Of a stretch of 64,000 nucleotides of DNA, positions 51,180-58,802 are shown one piece after another. Where the stretch lies: contig NZ_CP142860.1 in the NCBI RefSeq assembly GCF_036287215.1, forward strand, positions 3,348,001 through 3,412,000. The letters run 5' to 3'. The DNA comes from Caproiciproducens sp. CPB-2 (lineage in GTDB: Bacteria; Bacillota; Clostridia; Oscillospirales; Acutalibacteraceae). A program made the position numbers and the translations under genes. Within the stretch, counting starts at the first letter, position 1, and the number at the start of each line of letters is the position of its first letter. A model generated the notes under the pieces. That model was given only the letters and a program-made list of their open reading frames with translations. It was not told where the DNA came from and ran no database searches.

Positions 51180-52146
51180 ACGGTTCCTCCCCCAGTCTCA
51201 GCGCCCCCAGCAGCAGAGAATCAATCTGCGGGGTTGCGGCGTTGGCAATGATGACGGCGAAGACGGCCCCCTGTTCAAACGCGCCGAAGCGGCGGAACAT
51301 CATCACCAGAAAACCGGCAAAGGCGCCGTAAAAAATGCGTCCCGGGATCCTGTGCGGGGCGGTCACCGGGTCGGTGACCATGAATACGGAACAGAAAAGC
51401 AGGGACCCCGACATCAGCTCGTATTTCACAGAGGTCAGCGGGCCGCACGCGATTCTGGGGAAAAACGCCGCGATCAGCACGGCGGCGGCCAGAAACGAAG
51501 CCGTGATCTCCCACCTTGCCGTGCGTTTCAGGAACAGGAAAAGCCCGCAGGCGCAGATCACCAGGATTCCGGTCGTTCCCAGCGGGCCGGGAAACACGCC
51601 CCACAGCATGTCGAGCGGCAGGATGCCCGGCTTCAGCCCGCTTTTTAAAACGGCGGCGGGCGAAGGGGCCAGCACCGCGGCAAAGTCCCGATACGGGGGA
51701 ATCGTCTGGGCGGCCGCCGGGTCGAAATAGGAAAACATCTCCTTCGGCCAGCACAGCACGGCAAAGGCGACGCCCGACGCCGCCGGATTAAACGGCGTAT
51801 GACCGATGGAGCCGAACGGCATCTTCGCGGCCAGAATCGCAAAGGCGGCCGCCGCGCAGGGCAGCCACAGGGGGGCGTTGAGCGGCATCAGCATGGTGAT
51901 CATCATCCCCGTGACAAGGGAGGACCCGTCGGAAAGGCTGATGCTCTTTGTCTGGATCAGGCTGAACGCAATCTCACAGACCGCACAGGCCAGCATGGTC
52001 ACGCCCGCCGTCACGAGCGGGCGCGGCCCGTAGTGCACCACGGGCAGGACGAGCAGCATGGCAAGCGCGAACAGCACGTCGCGCATCATGGAGGCTACGG
52101 AGGCTTCGCTTTTTACAAAAGGCGCTCTCGCTTCATTCAACGTCAA
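51169..52146 (-). CDS. RnfD-like membrane protein without flavinylation motif
   Basis: A 325-residue protein with about nine membrane segments. The RnfD/NqrB family is shown by SLSDGSSLVTGMMITMLMPL then NAPLWLPCAAAAFAILAAKM (about 70-110), FNPAASGVAFAVLCWP, and the late CSVFMVTDPVTAPHRIPGRI then FYGAFAGF. Known RnfD carries FMN covalently on Thr of an S/T-G-A-T motif after the NPA segment. The equivalent stretch here (PYRDFAAVLAPSPAAVLKSG) has none. It overlaps the RnfC-like gene by 4 bases and the RnfE-like gene by 11. Confidence 0.87.
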   Translation of the reverse strand: MTLNEARAPFVKSEASVASMMRDVLFALAMLLVLPVVHYGPRPLVTAGVTMLACAVCEIAFSLIQTKSISLSDGSSLVTGMMITMLMPLNAPLWLPCAAAAFAILAAKMPFGSIGHTPFNPAASGVAFAVLCWPKEMFSYFDPAAAQTIPPYRDFAAVLAPSPAAVLKSGLKPGILPLDMLWGVFPGPLGTTGILVICACGLFLFLKRTARWEITASFLAAAVLIAAFFPRIACGPLTSVKYELMSGSLLFCSVFMVTDPVTAPHRIPGRIFYGAFAGFLVMMFRRFGAFEQGAVFAVIIANAATPQIDSLLLGALRLGEEPYDE

Positions 52147-53171
52147 TCGAAGTCACCGCTTTTCTTATAGGCCGCCGCCTTCGAAACGGCGGCGCGCAGA
52201 TCGATTCCGGAAGGGCAGGCGACGGCGCAGGCCGAGCAGCCGATGCATTTCTGCACGTTCAGCATCCTGACAGGGTCCGGGCTGGCGCTTTGTATCTCCC
52301 TTAAAACTTTCCACGGCACAATGCCGCGCGGGCACGCCCGCTCGCATTTCTCACAGCCGATGCAGGGATAGGTCTTGTTTCTGGGGGGTTTTCGCAGCGC
52401 GATCACACAGCGCGTCGCCGCCGTGACCGGCTCGGACAGGTCGGTGACGGCCTTCCCCGTAACGGAAGAACCGGTGATGACCACCTTTGTCTTTTCGCTC
52501 GCTTCGCAGGCGTCCAGCAGAAATTTCAGCGGCGTGCCGATACGCACCCGCAGGTTCCGCCAGTGCTCCACCCCGTCGCCCGCCACCGTCGCCACGGTAA
52601 AGCTCTGGGGCTCGTTTTCGTCCACGGCGGCGGTCAGCGCCAGAAGCGCCTGCGCGCCGACGTACGCGGCGTTTTTCCCGGAGGCGTACAGCTTCCGTTT
52701 CAAGAGCACCCGCGCCGGGTACCGTTCGCCCGCAACGATCAGATCCGCCTGCGGGTTGATTTTCCGAATTGCGCGCGCCTCCCGGGAAGCCGCCACGGCG
52801 ATTTTATTCTCCGCCGCACCGCACGCCCGCGCGGCAAGCACCAGCCCGGCGATGATCGCGTGCGTATTTTCCCGCAGCACCGCCATGGCGCTCGTCGTGC
52901 AGGGATCCTCGTCAAAGCAGCAGGCCACAAGCATATCCGGCTTCAACCGGCGCAGCCGCCTCAGCTTCTTGTCCAGCGCCGCACCGTCGAACTCGTCGAC
53001 GATCCCGGCGGCCTCGGCGGCGGCGATAATCCCGCCGGCGTCAAGCTTCCCCTTCCGCGGCGGAAGCGGCCTCGGCTCCTCAATGCCCTCCGGAACGGGA
53101 AGATCCTTTATTTTATGTCTCAGCGAAGCTGATTTTTGCTGCTCCAGCTTTACGCCGCGCTGCAGTATCAC
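52143..53171 (-). CDS. RnfC-like protein with two 4Fe-4S motifs, N-terminally reduced
   Basis: 342 residues against about 440 for RnfC. The two ferredoxin-type motifs CIGCEKCERACPRGIVPWKV and CIGCSACAVACPSGIDLRAA are intact (about 273-330), and the preceding SLBB-like part (SSVTGKAVTDLSEPVTAATR) is recognisable. The N-terminal barrel and the glycine-rich GGAGFPTHVK and ECEPY segments that form the FMN/NADH site in RnfC are missing; the aligned place reads CCFDEDPC. It starts at GTG, 18 bases after rpe. It probably binds two clusters at the membrane but should not bind NADH as RnfC does. Confidence 0.82.
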   Translation of the reverse strand: MILQRGVKLEQQKSASLRHKIKDLPVPEGIEEPRPLPPRKGKLDAGGIIAAAEAAGIVDEFDGAALDKKLRRLRRLKPDMLVACCFDEDPCTTSAMAVLRENTHAIIAGLVLAARACGAAENKIAVAASREARAIRKINPQADLIVAGERYPARVLLKRKLYASGKNAAYVGAQALLALTAAVDENEPQSFTVATVAGDGVEHWRNLRVRIGTPLKFLLDACEASEKTKVVITGSSVTGKAVTDLSEPVTAATRCVIALRKPPRNKTYPCIGCEKCERACPRGIVPWKVLREIQSASPDPVRMLNVQKCIGCSACAVACPSGIDLRAAVSKAAAYKKSGDFD

Positions 53172-53189
53172 GCCGTCATTCCCCCGTTT

Positions 53190-53834
53190 CTATTTTTGCC
53201 CGGCCGCCGCTTTCAGGTCCCGGATCGCCTGTGCGGCATTCTCCGCCTTGAATACGCTTGTCCCCGCCACGCACACATCCGCGCCCGCCTGTGCGGCCGT
53301 CCGGATGGTGGAGGGATTGATTCCGCCGTCCACCTGAACCAGCAGCTCCGGCCTGCGGGCTTTCAGCGTCCGGATCTTTTCCATCATGTCCTCCATAAAG
53401 CGCTGGCCGCCGAACCCCGGCTCCACCGTCATGACAAGCACCATGTACAGCTTGTCCAGATACGGGAACAGTGTTTCTGCGGGAGTGCCCGGCTTTACGG
53501 ACAGCGCCGGCTTCGCGCCGCCCGCGCGGATGGTTTTCAGCGTTTTTTCCGTGTCGGATTTCGATTCTATATGAAAAGTAATAATATCCGCTCCGGCGTC
53601 TAAAAAATCAGGGACATACCGGAGCGGTTCATCGATCATCAGATGCACGTCAAAAGGTTTTTCCGTAAATCCGCGCACGGCCCTGATCACCGGCGCACCG
53701 AAAGTCAGGTTTGGCACAAAATGCCCATCCATTACATCCAGATGGATCCAGTCCGCGCCGCAGAGATCCATTCTCCTTACTTCATTTCCAAGCTGTGAAA
53801 AATCCGAGGAAAGCACCGAAGGCGCTATTAGCAT
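53190..53834 (-). CDS. rpe: Ribulose-phosphate 3-epimerase
   Basis: Interconverts ribulose 5-phosphate and xylulose 5-phosphate. The 214 residues form a TIM barrel. Motifs are IAPSVLSSDFSQLGNEV (residues 3-19), DWIHLDVMDGHFVPNLTFG (metal His/Asp), FDVHLMIDEP, MTVEPGFGGQRFM and QVDGGINPSTI. It stands 18 bases ahead of the RnfC-like gene on the same strand, so it may lead that operon, a curious pairing. Confidence 0.94.
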   Translation of the reverse strand: MLIAPSVLSSDFSQLGNEVRRMDLCGADWIHLDVMDGHFVPNLTFGAPVIRAVRGFTEKPFDVHLMIDEPLRYVPDFLDAGADIITFHIESKSDTEKTLKTIRAGGAKPALSVKPGTPAETLFPYLDKLYMVLVMTVEPGFGGQRFMEDMMEKIRTLKARRPELLVQVDGGINPSTIRTAAQAGADVCVAGTSVFKAENAAQAIRDLKAAAGQK

Positions 53835-54054
53835 ATTGATTCCTCCATTGCTTTTTCCTTTATTCTACCCTAAATAAATTGTTTTTTCAACGTTTTCAGA
53901 ACCGGTTCCCTCAAACTTTATAGCGCCTGCCGGGAACGGATCCCCGGCAGACGATCTATAATGAAGCGGTTTCAATATTTTCCCCGCACTCTATTGTATG
54001 CATGAATTCGCTTTTTGGCAGTAAAAAAGCTCCGCGTCCGCGAAGCTTTTTCCG

Positions 54055-54348
54055 CTATTTCCCATCGCGGCCGGAAGGGTCGTCCCCGGGGGCGTCTCCT
54101 CTGTTTTTCCTGCTTTCCCTGTAGTAAACCGCACAGGCAAGCGCCAGCGCCGCCGCGGTAAGCCCGCGCAGCGCCCAGCCCCAGGCCCCGGAAAACGGGT
54201 TGACCGCAAGGGCGGCATCCGCAAACCACCATCCGCCCAAAAGGAGAAAGAACGCACCCAGCGCGTAAAAAACACGGTTTTCCCGGCTCATCCGGAAAAT
54301 CAGGATCAAGCCGGCGGCAACCCACATCGCCGCATATACGTAAGGCAA
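54055..54348 (-). CDS. Three-segment small membrane protein, unknown
   Basis: A 97-residue protein with hydrophobic segments YVYAAMWVAAGLILIF, VFYALGAFFLLLGGWWFADA and GLTAAALALACAVYY, and a charged tail (SRKNRGDAPGDDPSGRDGK). GATTTGCC stands before the ATG, a poor ribosome binding site. It has no neighbour in tight spacing. No family was recognised. Confidence 0.6.
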   Translation of the reverse strand: MPYVYAAMWVAAGLILIFRMSRENRVFYALGAFFLLLGGWWFADAALAVNPFSGAWGWALRGLTAAALALACAVYYRESRKNRGDAPGDDPSGRDGK

Positions 54349-54410
54349 ATCAACCGCTCCCCGCTATTATGATATTTTATCATAATATGAATCGGGATTT
54401 CTGTCAACTG

Positions 54411-54713
54411 TTACGCGCAGGTTTTCGCGGTCCTGCGCAGCCTGCCCTGCGCATGCTGGGGATGCCTGTGCATCCGGCGGCGGCGCACGGCGGCTTCCCG
54501 CCTGAGCTGCAAAAAGCAGCAGAAGGCCACGACGGCCTGCAGAACAAACTGGACGGTCTGGAACAGCCAGTTCCCCTCGCCGGAGAGAAGAGAAAGCACC
54601 CCCATCGCCGCGGTCATCCCCAGCAGCGCGCGGCCGGACTGCGTCCGCGGCCTGAATTTTTTGGCCATGACGCCCGCCGCCAGCAGCATGACCGTTCCCG
54701 TTAAAAGATTCAT
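54411..54713 (-). CDS. Small membrane protein with basic tail, unknown
   Basis: A 100-residue protein with hydrophobic segments NLLTGTVMLLAAGVMA, ALLGMTAAMGVLSLL and TVQFVLQAVVAFCCFLQL, and a strongly basic, His/Arg-rich C-terminus (RREAAVRRRRMHRHPQH). I chose ATG 54713 with AGGGGGAT upstream. Lies behind an AT-rich promoter region. No family was recognised. Confidence 0.6.
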   Translation of the reverse strand: MNLLTGTVMLLAAGVMAKKFRPRTQSGRALLGMTAAMGVLSLLSGEGNWLFQTVQFVLQAVVAFCCFLQLRREAAVRRRRMHRHPQHAQGRLRRTAKTCA

Positions 54714-54871
54714 CGTTTTATCCCCCTGCCCCAAAACCGTTCATATGTTCTATTTATTGTCCTAATAATAACACATATGTTCTATTGAATGCAAGCTTTC
54801 TTTTTCAAAAAGTTTTGCGCGGGGACATCCGCGGGACAGCAAAAGGAGCGGGGTTTCCCCCGCTCCCTGTA

Positions 54872-56092
54872 TTACAGAACATAAATATTCATCCTGCGGT
54901 TTCCAAACTGCCGGCACTGCGCGACCGTGTTGAAGTACAGGTCGGCGACAATGCGCCCGTCCATTACCCCGCCGCCGGTATCCGCCGCAATGGCGTAACC
55001 GTAAACGACCTTGCCGTCCGGGGAACAGATATAAAGCCTGCTGCCGTAGGGGATGATCTTCGGATTGACCGCGACCAGGCCGAACGCCGCCGCCCGCCCG
55101 GTCGAGGTTCTTCCCCCGCCGGTGTAGCCGGTGCATTTTCCGGAAACGCATTTCTTATAGGAAACGGTCTTTCCGTTCTGGTCGGTGATCGTTCCGTTGC
55201 CGTTGATCACGGCGGCGCCCGCCGCTTTTTTCTTTGTTCCGACCAGGGTCACCTGATCGACCGGCTGTTCCAGCACGGTGGCGCTGACGACCTCGCTGGA
55301 GGCAACCTTCCCTTCCACCAGCTTCTGGCGGGTAACCACGGACTGGCTGCCGGCTTTGCCGGAAGTCTTGACCTTGATCTGCCCTTTATAAAGGCCGGCG
55401 CTGTTTTCGTTTTTGTTTTTGAACGCGACCGGCTGGATGCTGGTGATTTCCTGATAGGTCACCCTTGAGACGGAAATCTTCATTCCCTCGCCGACCGGGG
55501 CGTCCTTCTCCACGTTGACAATGTCCTCCGCGCCGAGCGAAACCCCGGCTTGCTCAAGCGCCTGGGCGACCGTGCCTTCGCCGACGAGCACGGATTTCGT
55601 CTGCCCGTCCGCGGTCATGCTGACGGTAAAATGTCTTTTCACCTGAATGTCCGTTTCCTGCGTAACCTTTTCAGCCGGCTTCGGAGTAACCACATCGTTT
55701 GCTTTCAGCGTTACCGCCGCCGTGGAAAGCGCCTTTGCCACCGTATCGCCGTAATGCAGCGTAACGGTTTTTACGTCGCCGTCCGCGCTGACATCCGCCT
55801 GAATCGCGGTTCTCACAGTGATGAGGATCTTCCCGTCCGGGGTCGGTTCGGGGCTGCGTTCAACAATATCGTTTTCGCCGGGCTTGACATTTGCCGCGGC
55901 AAGAATTTCATCCGTCCCATCCCTGTACAGCTGTACGGATCTCTTTTCTCCGTTATAATCGACCACTGCGTTGCGCGTTACCGCCGCCACCGTGATCACG
56001 GAACTGACCGTAATCACAATCATCATAGCCAGAGCAGCTGCTCTTTTCATCGAGGTTTGCAGCCAGGCCGTATTTCGTGTGAAAAATTGCAT
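54872..56092 (-). CDS. G5/DUF348 and 3D-domain cell-wall protein (YabE/Rpf-like)
   Basis: Secreted or membrane-anchored protein of 406 residues. The N-terminal membrane segment is AALAMMIVITVSSVITVAA. Three DUF348 repeats follow (about 43-85, 98-140, 150-200: VQLYRDGTDEILAAANVKPG, TVTLHYGDTVAKALSTAAVT, HFTVSMTADGQTKSVLVGEG). Then comes a G5 domain (about 205-280) and a C-terminal 3D domain with VNPKIIPYGSRLYI, GYAIAADTGGGVMDGRIVAD and a final IYVL. 3D domains are transglycosylase-like, with catalytic Asp residues. A consensus promoter and a structured leader of about 90 nt precede it. Confidence 0.9.
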   Translation of the reverse strand: MQFFTRNTAWLQTSMKRAAALAMMIVITVSSVITVAAVTRNAVVDYNGEKRSVQLYRDGTDEILAAANVKPGENDIVERSPEPTPDGKILITVRTAIQADVSADGDVKTVTLHYGDTVAKALSTAAVTLKANDVVTPKPAEKVTQETDIQVKRHFTVSMTADGQTKSVLVGEGTVAQALEQAGVSLGAEDIVNVEKDAPVGEGMKISVSRVTYQEITSIQPVAFKNKNENSAGLYKGQIKVKTSGKAGSQSVVTRQKLVEGKVASSEVVSATVLEQPVDQVTLVGTKKKAAGAAVINGNGTITDQNGKTVSYKKCVSGKCTGYTGGGRTSTGRAAAFGLVAVNPKIIPYGSRLYICSPDGKVVYGYAIAADTGGGVMDGRIVADLYFNTVAQCRQFGNRRMNIYVL

Positions 56093-56187
56093 TTGTTCAC
56101 CCTTTTCCCTGCTTCGGCAGGGTAAATATGGGCCTTGCCCACCACCTTGCCGAGCGTCAGTTTTTAGAGCATTGATCTAATGGCGTA

Positions 56188-56216
56188 ATTATATTCACCT
56201 AATGCATAATTGTCAA
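56188..56216 (-). promoter_or_regulatory. Perfect sigma-A promoter of the G5/3D gene
   Basis: On the minus strand TTGACA (56216-56211), a 17-bp spacer and TATAAT (56193-56188). The leader to the ATG is about 90 nt and holds hairpins GGGC-AAG-GCCC and CCCTGC-CGAA-GCAGGG just before the ribosome binding site (AAAGGGTGAACAA). Confidence 0.85.
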
Positions 56217-56700
56217 ATTATCATCGGTCGCAAATTTGTAGATATTGCACAAAGCCTTTCCAGCGAATATTCGGAAATTCCGCCTTAATTTTCTGCGTCC
56301 GCACAAATATTCCTTTTCTTGCGCTTTCAAAGAAACTCTTTTCTGTGCAAAATGCAAGAAAATCAAAGTTACAAACTTGTTACAAATATTACAGCATTGT
56401 TTACACTGTAAAGGATTGGGTTTTTTCGCCGCTTTTTCACCGTTTTTCTGAACGATCGGTTAAAATCAGCGGCTCTGCGCCTGAGTTTTTGGCTATTGTG
56501 AACAGTGTTTCAAAACCTGTCGTTTTTGATACAATTCCGCCTTTCCGCCGAGGAGCGGTCCAGGCCTGAAAAACCGGTTTTCGTTTATTTTCGCTGCCTG
56601 GATCCGGCGCCGAAAGACACAACGCAACCACACTATATATAGTATATGAAGGCCGTCCAAAAAGAGCGCGAACTCTGCCGGAAAAATGCTATATATAATG
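56217..56700. other. Long non-coding gap
   Basis: About 480 bases without a supportable gene, AT-rich on the left half. It holds a short palindrome ACTATATATAGT (near 56630) and no strong hairpin with a T run. Frames on either strand lack ribosome binding sites. It may hold distal regulatory sequence for the G5/3D gene. Confidence 0.4.
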
Positions 56701-56728
56701 AAAAAGGACTCCGGTCATCCGGAGCCCC
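56701..56728 (-). terminator. Terminator of the pentapeptide-repeat gene
   Basis: On the minus strand GGGCTCCGG pairs with CCGGAGTCC, followed by TTTTTC, overlapping the end of the coding region. Confidence 0.8.
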
Positions 56729-56729
56729 T

Positions 56730-57377
56730 TTACCGTACAATCAATCCTAAGTATCTCGACAGGTCGCAGGCCTGTACCGCAGTGACGGCCGCCCCCTGCA
56801 GCTCCGGCCCGGAGAGCAGGATTCCCGCGATTTCACAGGTTGTAAAATCGATCCCTTTGAGCGGCGCGTGAAGAAATTCCGACCGGGTCAGATCGCATCT
56901 CTGGAACCCGACCGACTTGAAGGCGCACAGCTGAAAACTCGCGTTTGAAAAGTCGCTTTCCGCAAAGAGGCAGCCTTTCATTTTCACCGAGGATAAATTC
57001 CCATAGGTACAGATGCATTTTTCTATGGCGACGCTTTCAAAAGACGACTCTGAAAAATTGACGCCCAGCATCTTGCAGTTCTCAAACCGTACCCTGCGCA
57101 GCAGGCACCTGGAAAAGTCGGCATTGGAAAGATCGCAGCCGCTGAAAACAACATCCGCAAAATACTGGTTGCCAAACCCGCTTTCCGCCAGACGGCAGTT
57201 TTCGAAAAAACACTTCAGAATGTCGGCGCCGCAGGCCGCCGTGCCGTTTTGCACCGCGTTCCGGAAGTGGTAGCCTTTCACGTCCCGTTCTTCCTCCTGT
57301 GCCTGCCAAACGGCTTCTTTCAGATTTCCCGATTCCGTCAACTGCTCCGAGAGCTTTGGTTCTTCCGTTTTTATCAT
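56730..57377 (-). CDS. Pentapeptide-repeat protein
   Basis: A 215-residue protein whose region from about 45 to 200 follows the A(D/N)LXX pentapeptide pattern: VVFSGCDLSNADFSRCLLRR, VRFENCKMLGVNFSESSFES, MKGCLFAESDFSNASFQLCA. Such proteins form a right-handed quadrilateral beta helix. Qnr/MfpA members mimic DNA and protect gyrase, but many have unknown roles. I chose ATG 57377 with GGAGTG upstream. It lies downstream of, and slightly apart from, the HxlR regulator on the same strand. Confidence 0.8.
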   Translation of the reverse strand: MIKTEEPKLSEQLTESGNLKEAVWQAQEEERDVKGYHFRNAVQNGTAACGADILKCFFENCRLAESGFGNQYFADVVFSGCDLSNADFSRCLLRRVRFENCKMLGVNFSESSFESVAIEKCICTYGNLSSVKMKGCLFAESDFSNASFQLCAFKSVGFQRCDLTRSEFLHAPLKGIDFTTCEIAGILLSGPELQGAAVTAVQACDLSRYLGLIVR

Positions 57378-57387
57378 TTCGTTTTCT

Positions 57388-57735
57388 TCACTCCTGTGAA
57401 TTTTTTGTCCCTGCAATATTCATTTGCTCCGTTCCCCAGGCGGCCAGCTCGTTCAGCGCCGGCATCAGGCTCTCTCCCGACCGGCTCAGGGAATATTCCA
57501 CGTGCGGCGGTATTTCCATGTACTGAACCCGTCGTACCAGCCCGCTTCCTTCCAGTTCCTTCAGGGACTGCGACAGCATCATGTTGGTGATTCCGCAGAC
57601 GCACCGTTTCAGTTCATTGTACCTTAAAACGCCCTTGCAGCTGAGCGCCCACAGAATCGGAAGCTTCCATTTTCCGCCGATCAGCTGCAGGGCATACGTG
57701 ACCGGGCATTGCCCAATCCTTTCTTCCTTTTCCAT
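57388..57735 (-). CDS. HxlR-family transcriptional regulator
   Basis: A 115-residue winged-helix (MarR-like) regulator. The family signature reads CPVTYALQLIGGKWKLPILW then ALSCKGVLRYNELKRCVCGI (9-48), followed by MLSQSLKELEGSGLVRRVQY then MEIPPHVEYSLSRSGESLMP. Cys residues at 10, 33, 44 and 46 could allow redox sensing. It is divergent from the FMN-binding-fold gene at 57851 across a 115-bp gap, the usual arrangement for an HxlR protein and its target. The pentapeptide gene begins 10 bases after its stop. Confidence 0.9.
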   Translation of the reverse strand: MEKEERIGQCPVTYALQLIGGKWKLPILWALSCKGVLRYNELKRCVCGITNMMLSQSLKELEGSGLVRRVQYMEIPPHVEYSLSRSGESLMPALNELAAWGTEQMNIAGTKNSQE

Positions 57736-57850
57736 CCCGTTTCCCCCTATACTCAGAAAATTCTTCCTTAGTCATAAAAATCTGCATACTTGCATGATTC
57801 ATTCTTTATTTTATAATAATATCATACAGAAACAAAAAGGAGCAATGATT

Positions 57851-58246
57851 ATGGACGAAATTCTTCAATTTTTAACCGAAAATCCCACCTTTTACCTCGC
57901 CACGGTGGAAGGCAGCGTTCCCAAAGTCCGCCCTTTCGGGTTTGTCATGAAATACGACGGGAAGCTCTGCTTCTGCACCAACAACCGTAAAAATGTTTAT
58001 AAACAGATGAAGGAAAACCCCCATATTGAAATCTCAACAACCAACAAGGACAGCGAATGGCTGCGCCTGAGGGGGAAGGCGGTTTTCTGCACCAGCAGGG
58101 AAAGCAAGCAGGCCGCGCTGGCGGCGGCGCCTTACCTTTCCAATCTATATCAGATTGACGACGGTATTTTTGAGGTTTTTTTCATTGATGAAGCGGAAGC
58201 CACTTTCAGCAATATGAAGGGCGAATCCAGAACCGTCCGGCTTTAA
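57851..58246 (+). CDS. Pyridoxamine 5'-phosphate oxidase-like flavin protein
   Basis: A 131-residue split-barrel protein. It shows ILQFLTENPTFYLATVEGSV then PKVRPFGFVMKYDGKLCFCT then NNRKNVYKQM, the pattern of small FMN/F420-type or heme-linked split-barrel oxidoreductases. I chose ATG 57851, with AAAGGAG 8 bases upstream. Regulated probably by the divergent HxlR gene. Some homologues are linked to nitro-compound or aldehyde responses, but this is inference only. Confidence 0.85.
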   Translation: MDEILQFLTENPTFYLATVEGSVPKVRPFGFVMKYDGKLCFCTNNRKNVYKQMKENPHIEISTTNKDSEWLRLRGKAVFCTSRESKQAALAAAPYLSNLYQIDDGIFEVFFIDEAEATFSNMKGESRTVRL

Positions 58247-58292
58247 CCGTACCTCCACGGGCCGTATTAAGGCCAAATGACAGGAATCAAAA

Positions 58293-58325
58293 GGTCCCCG
58301 CAGACAAGCTGCGGGGACCTTTTTG
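58293..58325 (+). terminator. Terminator of the split-barrel gene
   Basis: GGTCCCCGCAG pairs perfectly with CTGCGGGGACC, followed by TTTTTG. Confidence 0.9.
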
Positions 58326-58521
58326 ATCCGACGGAGCCGAACCCCTTGAAACAGAGAAAACCCGCACGGATACAACGCCGTGCGGGTAAAATCATCTGGA
58401 AAAGCCGCATTTATCGGCGTTTACCGTTGAATAACGTGAAGCAGCGTTTTGTGGTTTTCAACAGTTTGTTGCGACGGTTTTGCGGCAGATGCATCGCCAT
58501 AAATATCATTTTCTGAGCTGA

Positions 58522-58690
58522 ACATTATAGAATCCTGCCGTCGGATATGTACCATCGATATTTCCATTCAGATCCATTTCGACATTAAGCAACTTGACGC
58601 CGGATATATCGATATTAACGTCCTGTGGCAAGACACCTGCTGTGGCGGGATCGCTTTCATACTTATATAAAATTTGGATTTAGGATGCTC
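58522..58690 (-). pseudogene. 3' remnant of an NPCBM-like domain gene
   Basis: The minus strand encodes IQILYKYESDPATAGVLPQD then VNIDISGVKLLNVEMDLNGN then IDGTYPTAGFYNVQLRK and a stop, preceded at once by a TAA. The pattern (LY.S then V.IDISGVK.L.VE.D) resembles the end of an NPCBM carbohydrate-binding-associated domain. No start or upstream part is present. The remainder of 58330-58800 shows nothing recognisable. Confidence 0.5.
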
Positions 58691-58802
58691 TTTTTTATAA
58701 GTTGAACAGCGTCTGCTTTTCCGCCGACAGGACAAACCGAAAAGGGCTGAACTCATGTGAACTTTTGATTCCTAATGTGGGTTTCAACACAAATTCCGGT
58801 AA

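Noticed and set aside
56093..56210. c-di-AMP (ydaO) riboswitch before the G5/3D gene
   Set aside because: The leader is too short and the conserved ydaO core bases are not present.
58568..58756. Small ORF on the minus strand
   Set aside because: Its frame differs from the NPCBM-like remnant that has family-like residues, and it has no ribosome binding site.
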